Shown: positions 15,176 through 23,122, counted from the first letter of the stretch. The stretch is 23,122 nucleotides of DNA from a bacterium (GCA_018400675.1 JAGYMG010000004.1:1-23122), one strand, 5' to 3'. The notes: a model not told the origin generated them from the letters alone. Translations and numbers: made by a program.

Positions 15176-16130
15176 TTTTTTCTAAGGCAAATTCTACAAT
15201 TTTTGTCAAAAGACTTGAAAAAGAAATACCCGCAGCCTGGGCTGCTTTAGGCAAAAGACTAGCCGGCGTTAAGCCAGGGATAGTGTTAAGTTCTAAGACA
15301 TAGATCCCCTGCTTGCCCCAGATCATATCAACCCGGGCAAAACCACGGCAGTCTAATAACTGATAAACTTGCTTTGCTATTCTTTGGGCTTTAGCAGCAA
15401 CTGCTGTGGGTATCCTAGCCGGTGCTATTTCCTGGCAATATTGAGGGTTATATTTAGCCTGATAGTCAAAAAACTCTTTTTTAGGCAAGATCTCTACTAC
15501 TGGCAGAGCAATAATATCTTTATTGCCTAATACGCCCACGGTGAGCTCCTTGCCTTTAATATATTGCTCAACAATAATCTCCTCGCTCTCGGCCAAAGCC
15601 TTTTTAATTCCTTTGATTATTAATTGCTCGTTCTTAGCAATAGTCACCCCAACACTGGAACCAGCATCTACTGGTTTGATTACACATATTGGCCCCATCT
15701 TTTTCTTTATCCCGGCCACGCATTGCTTTAGATCCCGTGGCTTAAAAGAAATTGCTTCTTTTGAAAAAAACATGGAAGGGGGAATAATCACCTTGGCCTG
15801 AGCCAAGAGCCGCTTGGTAAAAATCTTATTCATGGCTATGGCTGAGGCCATTACCCCGGAGCCAGTATAGGGCACTTTAAATATCTCTAAAAGACCTTGG
15901 ATGGAGCCATCTTCACCGCCCTTGCCATGGAGAGCAATAAAACAAACATCAATCTTTTTTTCCTTAATATCCTTTAATAGCTTGCTCAAATCTTTTTTAG
16001 TATCATAGCTAGAAACCTTAAATTGTTCCCGGTCAAAATATTGGGCTGCCGTCCGGCCAGTTGAAAGAGAGACCTCTCTTTCATTAGACAAACCACCCAT
16101 TAGTATTGCTACCCGCTTTTTTTTAGCCAT
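15168..16130 (-). CDS. ddl: D-alanine--D-alanine ligase
   Basis: ATP-dependent ligase forming the D-Ala-D-Ala dipeptide for peptidoglycan, in the cytoplasm. The 320-residue protein has the ATP-grasp layout. The N-terminal domain carries GGLSNEREVSLSTG (12-25, with the catalytic Glu of the first D-Ala site) and ALHGKGGEDG (66-75). The ATP-grasp part carries KPVDAGSSVGV (152-162), EQYIKGKELTVGV, the omega-loop FFDYQAKYNPQ (220-230, Tyr223 as in D-Ala-specific enzymes), RVDMIW and ELNTIPGLTPASL. The Tyr in the loop favours D-Ala over D-lactate as second substrate. It lies 22 nt downstream of murF, whose product uses the dipeptide, and overlaps ftsQ. A TATAAT sits in the murF-ddl gap (16145-16150 region) but without a good -35. 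Confidence 0.96.
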   Translation of the reverse strand: MAKKKRVAILMGGLSNEREVSLSTGRTAAQYFDREQFKVSSYDTKKDLSKLLKDIKEKKIDVCFIALHGKGGEDGSIQGLLEIFKVPYTGSGVMASAIAMNKIFTKRLLAQAKVIIPPSMFFSKEAISFKPRDLKQCVAGIKKKMGPICVIKPVDAGSSVGVTIAKNEQLIIKGIKKALAESEEIIVEQYIKGKELTVGVLGNKDIIALPVVEILPKKEFFDYQAKYNPQYCQEIAPARIPTAVAAKAQRIAKQVYQLLDCRGFARVDMIWGKQGIYVLELNTIPGLTPASLLPKAAQAAGISFSSLLTKIVEFALEKND

Positions 16131-16152
16131 ATTATTGTTTCCACATTATAAT

Positions 16153-17412
16153 CTAAGAAACCTTTATTAAAACTTCATCGGCTTTTTCCGGTTGAGCCAT
16201 AATCGCTTTCACTAATTTTTCCAGATGCACACCCCGAGATCCTTTAACTAGAATAAGATCGCCTGGTTCTATCATTTCCTGTAATCTGGTTAGTGCTGCC
16301 TCACTTTTTTCAAAGTAAAAAGCTCTTTCTTCAGGGAAGCCCATGTCCTGGCTCCCCTTATATATTGCCTTGGCCTCTGTGCCAATAGCAATTAAATAAT
16401 CGGGCTTCTGTCCAGTCAGATAACGGCCTATTGCAATATGAGATGGCTGAGAGTGAACTCCTAATTCCAGCATATCCCCCAAGACAGCAATCCTTTTCCC
16501 CTGGCAAGGAAAATTAGTCAAAGCCTTAATAGCTTTCTCGGCTGCTGTCGGCGAAGAATTATAGCTATCATCAATAATAGTTGTTCCTTTAATGCCTGGT
16601 AATAGGTTCATTCTTCCGGGCAGAATACGATAAGCCTTTATTCTTTTAGCAATATCCTGAAGAGAGAGACCTAAAAAAAGAGCTACGCCGACTCCAGCTA
16701 ATAAAGGATAAAGTTGAAAAGGAGCTACCCCTTGAGGCAATTCAAGAGATAGCCGCTCTGTTTGATAAATTAAATCAAACTTAATACCCCCTTTATCAAA
16801 AGATAAATTATCGCCCCTAATTTCACCTGCCGGTGAAAGGCTGTAGCTAAGATAAGGCGTTTTAATTTTTTTCTTAACAGCTGGCCAATGACAATCATCC
16901 TTGTTGACAACAAGGAAGTTATTTTTTTTAAGCCGGTCAAGCGGACTCGTTTTCTCTTGAAAAAGTTTTTCAAAACTACCATAGAACTCCATATGAACAG
17001 GCGTAATACCAGTCAAGACAACTCCCTGGAGAAGATCATCAGGAATAATATTCAAGAGATAGCCTAAATCACCCGGCTTATCGGCAGCCATTTCTAAAAT
17101 TAAAAGTTTGGGATAATCTCTCTCCTGATGAAAAATTAAAAAAAGACCCTTGAGACATATCTTAATCCAACCCCCAAAAGATCTTGCCTGCTTAGCCTGC
17201 CCGATAACCGCTAAGGGAAGACCTATTTCATTATTATAATTTTCAGGATTTCGCCTGACATTGAAAGTTCCGGCCAGTATGTGATAGATCGCTTCTTTTG
17301 TTGACGTCTTACCAACACTGCCGACAACAGCAATAATATGCGGCCTGTATTTTAAGAGAATCCGCCGAGCCAAGCACCTTAATACTTTTTGAAGAAAGGT
17401 TAAAAAATTCAT
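16153..17412 (-). CDS. murF: UDP-N-acetylmuramoyl-tripeptide--D-alanyl-D-alanine ligase, lacking the N-terminal domain
   Basis: Adds D-Ala-D-Ala to the UDP-MurNAc-tripeptide, the last cytoplasmic step of precursor synthesis. The Mur ligase central domain is intact: P-loop AVVGSVGKTSTKEA (28-41), NPENYNNEIGLPLAV (56-70), and a VTGI-like segment ahead of HMEFYGSFE. The C-terminal domain has GRMNLLPG, DDSYNSSPTAAEKAI, VLGDMLELG and LVKGSRGVHLE. Unlike E. coli MurF, whose P-loop is about 75 residues further in, this protein starts only 30 residues before it with a hydrophobic/basic helix. The domain that normally holds the UDP moiety is therefore missing. The reading frame has no room for it, because the femX stop lies 4 nt before the ATG. 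I have seen the same layout described for CPR MurF proteins; how it binds the nucleotide is unclear. Confidence 0.92.
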   Translation of the reverse strand: MNFLTFLQKVLRCLARRILLKYRPHIIAVVGSVGKTSTKEAIYHILAGTFNVRRNPENYNNEIGLPLAVIGQAKQARSFGGWIKICLKGLFLIFHQERDYPKLLILEMAADKPGDLGYLLNIIPDDLLQGVVLTGITPVHMEFYGSFEKLFQEKTSPLDRLKKNNFLVVNKDDCHWPAVKKKIKTPYLSYSLSPAGEIRGDNLSFDKGGIKFDLIYQTERLSLELPQGVAPFQLYPLLAGVGVALFLGLSLQDIAKRIKAYRILPGRMNLLPGIKGTTIIDDSYNSSPTAAEKAIKALTNFPCQGKRIAVLGDMLELGVHSQPSHIAIGRYLTGQKPDYLIAIGTEAKAIYKGSQDMGFPEERAFYFEKSEAALTRLQEMIEPGDLILVKGSRGVHLEKLVKAIMAQPEKADEVLIKVS

Positions 17413-17416
17413 CTTA

Positions 17417-18433
17417 TTATTTTAAATGGGCTTTTAATTTTTTTACTATTTGATAACAGCGGTGCCAGAAAGGATTAAGGACAATATCGACTGATGAGGG
17501 ATAGGTTAATACCTGACCGCCAAATGTTTTTTTAAAATAAGTCAGGCCAGGCCATTTTTCTTCATCAATCCCCCAAAAATCATAATATTGACAATTATGC
17601 CTTTGGGCTAACTTTATCTCTTCCCACTGGAGCAGATTAGGCGCCTTAAGAGCCCGATAGCGGCTATCAGAAGCGCCATGTAAACATAATGCCTGCTCGT
17701 TGAAGAAAACAAGAATATTAGCAGCAATCATTGTCCCTTGGTAGTAAGCTGCAGCAAGATCAACCTTGAAGACATCACTCTGAATCTGAAATAGCTTACG
17801 GTAATATTCTTCAGGGAAGCAACGGAAACCGTCCCTTTCTGCTGTTTGAACCATTAGCCGGTAAAACTCATCCGAGTAGTGATTGCCTGTTTTGACAACT
17901 ACCCCTTTCTTCCGGGAAAGCCGAATATTATATCTCACCCGGTATTTAAAGTTTTCAAAAATCTCATTTTCTTTTCTTCTTAAGTCAAGAATAAGAGTTT
18001 TTTGGGGCTGTAATCTCTGTGGATTTTTGATTAGAGGATAAGCGTGATCGCCTATTGTAATATCAGCAAGCAGGTTGTCAGATAAATTATCCAGCGGTTC
18101 TATTTTTAAGAGAATAGCCTTTTCTTCTTCAGCCAAACGAGCGATTGCTTTAACAATCAAAGAAATAATTTCTTCTCGAGGGGTCGCTTCTTTTTTAAAG
18201 ACTGGGCCAAAGGGAATATAGAAAAGAGACCTCCCCATTACCGGAAACGTCTCCTTTATCACCCCGACTGCAGCTAACACTTTATCCCCTTCTCTTATCT
18301 GCCATCTCCAAATCTTTTTGCCTAAAGATTTTTGGAATTCTCCCCATTCAAAAGATTGGAGGAAACTACCTTGATTCTTGAGAAGAAAATCGTTCCATTG
18401 TTTAAGGTCTTTTGTTTCATTGATTTCTAACAT
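17417..18433 (-). CDS. femX: FemABX-family aminoacyltransferase (peptidoglycan cross-bridge formation)
   Basis: Members transfer amino acids from aminoacyl-tRNA to the stem peptide of peptidoglycan precursors, building the interpeptide bridge. The 338 residues form a tandem GNAT fold. The first half starts with SFLQSFEWGEFQKSLG (23-38) and includes FYIPFGPVF (71-79). The second half includes NFKYRVRYNIRLSRKKGVVV (161-180), the acyl-acceptor helices, LHGASDSRYR (251-260) and YYDFWGIDEEKWPGLTYFKKTFGG (283-306), whose FKxxFGG is the family hallmark. Size matches the single-chain Weissella FemX (about 335 aa) and it lacks the coiled-coil arm of staphylococcal FemA. The start overlaps serS by 17 nt and the stop lies 4 nt before murF. 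The amino acid added cannot be read from the sequence. The symbol is a family-level call. Confidence 0.87.
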   Translation of the reverse strand: MLEINETKDLKQWNDFLLKNQGSFLQSFEWGEFQKSLGKKIWRWQIREGDKVLAAVGVIKETFPVMGRSLFYIPFGPVFKKEATPREEIISLIVKAIARLAEEEKAILLKIEPLDNLSDNLLADITIGDHAYPLIKNPQRLQPQKTLILDLRRKENEIFENFKYRVRYNIRLSRKKGVVVKTGNHYSDEFYRLMVQTAERDGFRCFPEEYYRKLFQIQSDVFKVDLAAAYYQGTMIAANILVFFNEQALCLHGASDSRYRALKAPNLLQWEEIKLAQRHNCQYYDFWGIDEEKWPGLTYFKKTFGGQVLTYPSSVDIVLNPFWHRCYQIVKKLKAHLK

Positions 18434-19700
18434 TGTTATCAGGAATTTTATTAAATCCTAAGTATGGTTGAAGCACTGCGGGCACCGCAATAGTACCATC
18501 AGCCTGCTGGTAGCATTCTAAAAGAGGAATTAATATACGCGGGAAAGCAACAACCGTATCATTAAGGGCATGGACATATTTTATTTCTCCCTGCTTATTC
18601 CGATATCTAATATTCAGCCGTCTGGATTGCCAGTCTGTCATATTAGAAGCAGAATGGGTTTCACCGTAACTATTCCGGGAAGGCATCCAGGTCTCAACAT
18701 CATACATTTTCCTCTTGCCTGCTCCCATATCGCCAGTACAAATTTGAAGAATACGATAGGGTAATTTAAGATCTTCAACTAATTCTTGGGAGTTTTTTAC
18801 CATTTTTTCTAGCCAGCTGTCTGATTCCTGATTATCATTTTTGCATAAAACAACATGCTCTACTTTCATAAATTCATGGAGACGGTAAAGACCTTGAGTA
18901 TCTTTACCGTAACTGCCTACTTCAGAACGATAACAAGGAGAAAAACCACAGACTTTAATAGGTAAATCATCTTCTTCAAAAATAGTATCTGAGAAATAGG
19001 CTAACAGAGGTGGTTCTGATGTACCAGCCAAGAAAAGTGGCTCTTTAATTAAGCTACCGTCAGCTAGTTTGCCGGGATTAGCCACCTGGAAAATATCCTC
19101 TTTGCCAGTTGGAAAATGGCCACTACCGATGAGAACAAACTCGCGAACGAGGGAGGGTGTAAGCATTGGCTTAAAGCCCTTGGCAGCCATCTTAGTGAGT
19201 GCATGCAAGGCTAAGGCCATTTCCAAGAGAACAGCTTCGTTTTTTAAAAAATAACCCCGAAAACCAGAAACCTTAGCTCCCTTCTCTAAATCAATCAAGT
19301 CTAAATCCTTACCTAGTTGAATGTGATCTTTAGGGGGAAAATCAAATTGAGGTATTGTTCCCCAGCGAGAAATTTCTTTATTCCCTGATTCGTCCTTAGC
19401 GATAGGCGTATCCTCAGAAGGTATATTAGGAACAAGCAGCATTAATTGGTCATATTCCTCCTGGATTGTTTTCAATTCTTCTTTCAATTTTTTAAACTCC
19501 TCTTTTATTTTTTTGGCCTCTGCTCTTTCTCCTGCTCCCATTTTTTTCTGTTGCGCTCTTAATTGTTCTGATTCCTGAATCAAGCTCCTTCTTCTCTCAT
19601 CAAGAGACAGCAGACGATCCAAGTCTAAATCAATATTTTTTATTTTAATAGCCTCTTTTATTTTTTCAGGCTGTTCCCTGATAAAATTTATATCCATCAT
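18417..19700 (-). CDS. serS: Serine--tRNA ligase
   Basis: Charges tRNA-Ser with serine; cytoplasmic homodimer. The 427 residues show the long N-terminal antiparallel coiled coil (about 28-95, rich in Glu/Lys/Gln) that grips the tRNA-Ser variable arm, and then the class II catalytic core. TxE is TSE at 227-229, motif 2 is FSPCYRSEVGSYGKDTQGLYR with Arg258, followed by HEFMKVE. Motif 3 is unusual: ALNDTVVAFPRILIPLLECYQ (378-398) instead of [20 protein letters not shown], keeping the Asn and Arg388. The tail QADGTIAVPAVLQPYLG is canonical. It starts with ATGATG, either of which may be used, and a TATAAT lies 1-4 nt before it. It follows lysS by 13 nt and overlaps femX by 17 nt. Confidence 0.97.
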   Translation of the reverse strand: MMDINFIREQPEKIKEAIKIKNIDLDLDRLLSLDERRRSLIQESEQLRAQQKKMGAGERAEAKKIKEEFKKLKEELKTIQEEYDQLMLLVPNIPSEDTPIAKDESGNKEISRWGTIPQFDFPPKDHIQLGKDLDLIDLEKGAKVSGFRGYFLKNEAVLLEMALALHALTKMAAKGFKPMLTPSLVREFVLIGSGHFPTGKEDIFQVANPGKLADGSLIKEPLFLAGTSEPPLLAYFSDTIFEEDDLPIKVCGFSPCYRSEVGSYGKDTQGLYRLHEFMKVEHVVLCKNDNQESDSWLEKMVKNSQELVEDLKLPYRILQICTGDMGAGKRKMYDVETWMPSRNSYGETHSASNMTDWQSRRLNIRYRNKQGEIKYVHALNDTVVAFPRILIPLLECYQQADGTIAVPAVLQPYLGFNKIPDNNVRNQ

Positions 19701-19713
19701 AATTATAGTTTAT

Positions 19714-21180
19714 TTAAGATTTTGGCTTCATCGTTGGGAAAAGAATTACTTCTCTTAAATTATTAGAATCGGTTAAGAGAGAAACTAACCTGTCTAAGCC
19801 CATGCCAAAACCAGCAGCCGGCGGCATAGCATATTCCAGGGCTTCTAAGTAATCTTCATCCAATCTCTGGGCTTCCTCTAGCCCCGCTTGAAAGAATTTT
19901 TCCTGCTCCTTAAATCTTCTTCGCTGTTCCTGAGGATTATTTAACTCAGAAAAAGCATTAACCAATTCCACGCCCCCAACCACTAACTGGAAATTAGCCA
20001 ACTCATCAGGTTGCTTGTCTCTAGACTTAGCCAAGGGCTGGAACCCCAAAGGATGATGGATGATAAAGGTTGGTTGCCAGAGTTTTGGCCGGGATATTTT
20101 TTTATAAATCTCATCAGCTATTTCAGCCTTGGGTCTTTCTTCCTCTATAGGAATGCCCATATCGCGAGCTTTTTGGGCTAAGGTTGCCCTATCTATTTCT
20201 TTAAATTTTATCTTGGTATCTCTGGCTAACAGGTCATTAAAATCAATCCGGTCCCAAGGCTTTTTAAAATTTATTTTTTTACCCTGATATTCTAAAGAGA
20301 GGCTACCCAATATTTCTTTTAGCAGATATTGGAACATTTCTTCTGTTAATTTCATCATTGCCTTGTAATCAGCATAGGCCCAGTAGAATTCCAGCATTGT
20401 AAAGTCAGGGTTATGATTTTTATCCATGCCCTCGTTCCGGAAACACTTACCTATTTCATACACTTTTTCAAACCCGCCAACCAACAATCTTTTAAGATAC
20501 AATTCCGGCGATATCCTTAAATAAAGATCCATATCAAGAGCATTGAGGTGTGTCTTAAAAGGTCTCGCCCGAGCTCCTCCATAAATTGGCTGCAGGATGG
20601 GTGTCTCTACTTCTAAAAAATCTTTTCCCTCCAAGAATTCCCTTGTCTTTTTTATGATAGCAGAACGCTGTCTAAATTTTTTTCTCACTCCAGGATTAAA
20701 AATTAAATCAAGATATCGTTTCCTATATCGTTCCTCAACGTTTTTAAAACCATGCCATTTTTCCGGTAAAGGGCGGAGCGATTTAGCCAGTATTTTAAAA
20801 TCTTTGACCAAGAGACTTTTTTCTCCTGTTTTCGTTTTAAAAAGACTACCTCTTACTTCAATAAAATCTCCAATATCAAAAACTTCTTTAAAGAATTGAT
20901 AGTTTTTCTCCCCTATTTTATCTTTCCTTAAGAGAATCTGGATCTGGCCGCTGCCATCATCTAAATCAAAAAACAAAACCCCGCCATGTCCTCTTAAGCT
21001 TTTTAACCGGCCAGCTAAAATTAGTATCTCTTCTTTTTTTGCTATCTTTTCAAAATTCTCAATCACTACAGATATTGTGTCTGTTCTTTTTGTCCTCGCT
21101 GGATAGGGATTAAATCCTCTTTCCACAATTTTCTTCAGTTTCTTTTCCCTATTCTTTTTTAGATTATCTATGTTAGCCAT
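19714..21180 (-). CDS. lysS: Lysine--tRNA ligase, class II
   Basis: Charges tRNA-Lys with lysine; the matching tRNA-Lys(UUU) gene is also in this window. The 488-residue protein has the N-terminal OB-fold anticodon-binding domain (about 55-135; GRLKSLRGHGGVLFFDLDDG at 58-77) and the class II core. The core has motif 1 around 180-200 (FLEVETPILQPIYGGA), motif 2 KCFRNEGMDKNHNPDFTMLEFY (245-266) and motif 3 GFGMGLDRLVSLL near 465-477. The archaeal class I LysRS is excluded by these motifs. Length is typical (about 490-505). Its own promoter TTGAAA-N16-TATAAT lies in the 49-nt gap after the PBP2 gene, with a leader of only a few nucleotides and no Shine-Dalgarno. Confidence 0.97.
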   Translation of the reverse strand: MANIDNLKKNREKKLKKIVERGFNPYPARTKRTDTISVVIENFEKIAKKEEILILAGRLKSLRGHGGVLFFDLDDGSGQIQILLRKDKIGEKNYQFFKEVFDIGDFIEVRGSLFKTKTGEKSLLVKDFKILAKSLRPLPEKWHGFKNVEERYRKRYLDLIFNPGVRKKFRQRSAIIKKTREFLEGKDFLEVETPILQPIYGGARARPFKTHLNALDMDLYLRISPELYLKRLLVGGFEKVYEIGKCFRNEGMDKNHNPDFTMLEFYWAYADYKAMMKLTEEMFQYLLKEILGSLSLEYQGKKINFKKPWDRIDFNDLLARDTKIKFKEIDRATLAQKARDMGIPIEEERPKAEIADEIYKKISRPKLWQPTFIIHHPLGFQPLAKSRDKQPDELANFQLVVGGVELVNAFSELNNPQEQRRRFKEQEKFFQAGLEEAQRLDEDYLEALEYAMPPAAGFGMGLDRLVSLLTDSNNLREVILFPTMKPKS

Positions 21181-21190
21181 GTATGTTCTT

Positions 21191-21218
21191 ATTATAAACT
21201 CTCATCTTTATTTTTCAA
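21191..21218 (-). promoter_or_regulatory. Predicted sigma-70-type promoter of lysS, near-leaderless
   Basis: On the minus strand TTGAAA (21213-21218), a 16-bp spacer and a perfect TATAAT (21191-21196) precede the lysS ATG by 10 nt. A start about 7 nt after the -10 leaves roughly 3-5 nt of leader. It would also serve serS and the genes beyond it. Confidence 0.65.
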
Positions 21219-21229
21219 CAAATCCTTTC

Positions 21230-23122
21230 TTAATTGTCTCGAGCCACCTCCTCCTGAAAATACCAATTAAGAACCTCAAAAGCAGTCCTCTGGGCAGCTG
21301 GTTGGGTACCAGCAACATCCTCGATAAGAACCGTTAAAACTATCTCGGGATTATCATAAGGAGCAAATACAGTTATCCAGTTATGATAGATTTCCTGGGT
21401 CCCCCTTGTTTGAGCTGTTCCTGTTTTTGCTCCAGCTGGGACAGGCAGCATGCTTAAGGAATGAGCCGAGCCTTGAGGATCAGCCACGGCTTGACGCATA
21501 CCCTCTTTGATAATGAGAAGATCATTCCTCCCAATAAATCCTTGGCTAATAATTTTCGACGAATGTTTCTCGATAACCTCTCCCTGAGCGTTAATGATTG
21601 CTGACAATAATCTTGGTTGATAGAGCGTACCATTATTAGCGATAGCTACAAAAGCGGCTGCAACCTGAATAGGGCTGGCTAAGAGATAGCCCTGGCCAAT
21701 AGACATATTATAGGTATCACCTAAATACCATCGCTTCAATTCCAGGCTCTCAAAATAATCTTCCTTCCATTGAGGATCAGGCACCCGGCCCGTCAACTCA
21801 CCTGGGAGGTCAATCCCCGTTTTTTTCCCAAAACCAAAAGACTCAAGATATTCTTTTATTTTCTGAACGCCTAAGCCCTTAAAGGATTTGGGTAACCTTG
21901 GATCGGCAAAATCAGGTCGTTCATAGCCACCAGCGATAATATAGAAAAAAGGGTTTACTGATTGAGCAATAGCCTTTTTTATATCTGTCCAGCCGTGAAA
22001 TTCCCAATCAGAAAAACACTCCCGCTCCTGACTATAAATATTCTCTAAACACAATTCCAGCGGGCAGAAAATTTTCTCATCCTCACTTATTATTTCTTCC
22101 GCCAAGGCAGCACTGCCAATAAAAGGCTTAATCGCAGAGCCTGTCGGATAAAGGCCACTGATGACTCTGTTTATCTGGGGATTGCTCGGGTCTTCATTGA
22201 GTGCTTGGAAATCAGCTGCGCTGATACCCTGAGCAAAAAGATTGTTATCAAAATAAGGCATTGAGAGAGAAGCTAAGACACTGCCATCCTGAGGATCTAA
22301 AGCAACTACTGCCCCTGATTCAGAATCAACATCCCTCAAAACAGTTTCCATTGTCTCTCTAATCTTTTCTTGGAGAGAAAGGTCTAAACTTAATTTTAAA
22401 CTATCACCTGATTCTGGATACTGAGCTATTGCTCGACTTAATTCTTCTCCTTCAGCCGTTCTTTCTATTTTTACTTCTCCTTTTTTGGGCTTTAGTATTG
22501 CCTGGTATTTTTTTTCTAAACCCTCACGGCCGATAAAATCAAGCAGCGAATAGCCTGCTTGGTAATCCTCTAATTCTGAAACCCTAATCTTGCCTAGATA
22601 TCCCAAAATATGAGATAAGCCTCCTTCTTCCCGATATCGTCTTACTAGTCGTTGGTTAATAAATATACCCGATTGGCCATTAATTGCCAACTTAAGGGGT
22701 ATTAATTCCGGATAAGCAAGCGCCTCTTTTAAGATAACAAGGTTTTCTTGACTGCTGTCTATCTTGTCTCTGATATCTCCAATATCACTATCAATAATTT
22801 GGCTGATTGTTTCTAAAAACCTATTGTCGTCTTTTTGCTCTTGAAAAAATATTTTTTTATCCATTACTAAATCAAAGCTGCTTTCGTTCCAGACCAATTG
22901 TTCGTTGTTTTTGTCGTAGATTACTCCCCGTGAAGACTGAATTTCCAAAGAGGCAAATTTGTTCTTTTCAGCTAATATTCTGTAGTTTTCTCCCTGAACC
23001 ACCTGAAACTGAAAACAGAAAAACCAAAGCGACAAAAAAGAAAGGCTGATAAGGCCTAAAAAGAAATAGAGAATTTTACTGGTTAATGGCACTTCTAATT
23101 TTTTATCCCTGATCTCGAAATT
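21230..23122 (-). CDS. mrdA: Penicillin-binding protein 2 (MrdA-type transpeptidase), probably 5'-truncated by window edge
   Basis: Class B PBP that cross-links peptidoglycan at the outer membrane face, usually with RodA during elongation. Numbering here is from a GTG at 23092, which gives 620 residues. The frame stays open to base 23122 and the upstream codons (FEIRDKKLEVPL) look like real protein, so the true start is probably outside the window. There is one membrane segment (about 6-28), the class B dimerisation region with SRGVIYDKN (54-62), IGREGLEKKY (187-196), then the transpeptidase domain: active-site SxxK as Ser319-Lys322 in YPTGSAIKPF, SVN at 378-380 and KTG at 556-558. Three cysteines (343, 348, 359) and a His before SVN lie where E. 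coli PBP2 has a zinc site. The division enzyme FtsI (PBP3) is less likely because the layout matches the MrdA type. Confidence 0.9.
   Translation of the reverse strand, partial: NFEIRDKKLEVPLTSKILYFFLGLISLSFLSLWFFCFQFQVVQGENYRILAEKNKFASLEIQSSRGVIYDKNNEQLVWNESSFDLVMDKKIFFQEQKDDNRFLETISQIIDSDIGDIRDKIDSSQENLVILKEALAYPELIPLKLAINGQSGIFINQRLVRRYREEGGLSHILGYLGKIRVSELEDYQAGYSLLDFIGREGLEKKYQAILKPKKGEVKIERTAEGEELSRAIAQYPESGDSLKLSLDLSLQEKIRETMETVLRDVDSESGAVVALDPQDGSVLASLSMPYFDNNLFAQGISAADFQALNEDPSNPQINRVISGLYPTGSAIKPFIGSAALAEEIISEDEKIFCPLELCLENIYSQERECFSDWEFHGWTDIKKAIAQSVNPFFYIIAGGYERPDFADPRLPKSFKGLGVQKIKEYLESFGFGKKTGIDLPGELTGRVPDPQWKEDYFESLELKRWYLGDTYNMSIGQGYLLASPIQVAAAFVAIANNGTLYQPRLLSAIINAQGEVIEKHSSKIISQGFIGRNDLLIIKEGMRQAVADPQGSAHSLSMLPVPAGAKTGTAQTRGTQEIYHNWITVFAPYDNPEIVLTVLIEDVAGTQPAAQRTAFEVLNWYFQEEVARDN

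Noticed and set aside
23090..23092. GTG as the true start of the PBP2 gene
   Set aside because: The frame continues upstream without a stop to the window edge with plausible protein sequence, so the start is more likely beyond 23122.
1..23122. CRISPR array, toxin-antitoxin pair, restriction or other defence system
   Set aside because: No regularly spaced long repeats and no unexplained gene cassettes; all sizeable open frames outside shadows belong to recognised housekeeping or envelope families.

Overview
The window reads as a housekeeping stretch of a small-genome bacterium, most likely a member of the Candidate Phyla Radiation (Patescibacteria, Parcubacteria-like). The reasons are indirect: AT-rich DNA, tightly packed short-spaced genes, almost no visible Shine-Dalgarno sequences, a MurF that lacks the usual N-terminal domain, a divergent CTP synthase and SerRS, and a two-gene 2-oxoacid:ferredoxin oxidoreductase in an otherwise lean gene set. 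The lineage is inference; no 16S rRNA is present.

Layout. (1) 1-1049, plus strand: the 3' part of a XerC/XerD-type tyrosine recombinase that enters from the left edge, then rpmA (L27). A hairpin at 1064-1094 ends rpmA and the convergent pyrG. (2) 1083-7008, minus strand, transcribed right to left: fused gamma-alpha and beta subunits of a 2-oxoacid:ferredoxin oxidoreductase, an S41 C-terminal processing protease, rplI (L9) with its own promoter, and pyrG. (3) 7084-10969, minus strand: a chaperone operon grpE-dnaK-dnaJ with tRNA-Lys(UUU) 15 nt behind dnaJ and an intrinsic terminator after it. A good -35/-10 promoter drives grpE, with a terminator-like hairpin in its leader. (4) 11039-14389, plus strand: two tandem multi-membrane-span GT-C (PMT/GT39-like) glycosyltransferases. 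(5) 14399-23122, minus strand: a cell-wall and division cluster in the order PBP2, lysS, serS, femX, murF, ddl, ftsQ, in which serS/femX and ddl/ftsQ overlap.

How they fit together. Ddl makes D-Ala-D-Ala and MurF attaches it to the peptidoglycan precursor. FemX would add a tRNA-borne amino acid as a cross-bridge, PBP2 cross-links, and FtsQ joins the divisome. The overlap of serS with femX links a tRNA-charging enzyme to a tRNA-consuming wall enzyme. The GrpE-DnaK-DnaJ set is a complete Hsp70 cycle. The oxidoreductase would pass electrons to a ferredoxin not encoded here.

The most unusual signal is in the regulatory DNA. At least three genes (rpmA, rplI, lysS) show a -35 TTGAAA, a 16-17 bp spacer, a TA-rich -10, and then the ATG only 9-10 nt later, with no Shine-Dalgarno. 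This predicts nearly leaderless mRNAs. I see no phage, IS element, CRISPR array or defence system. No gene-free stretch exceeds about 175 bases.
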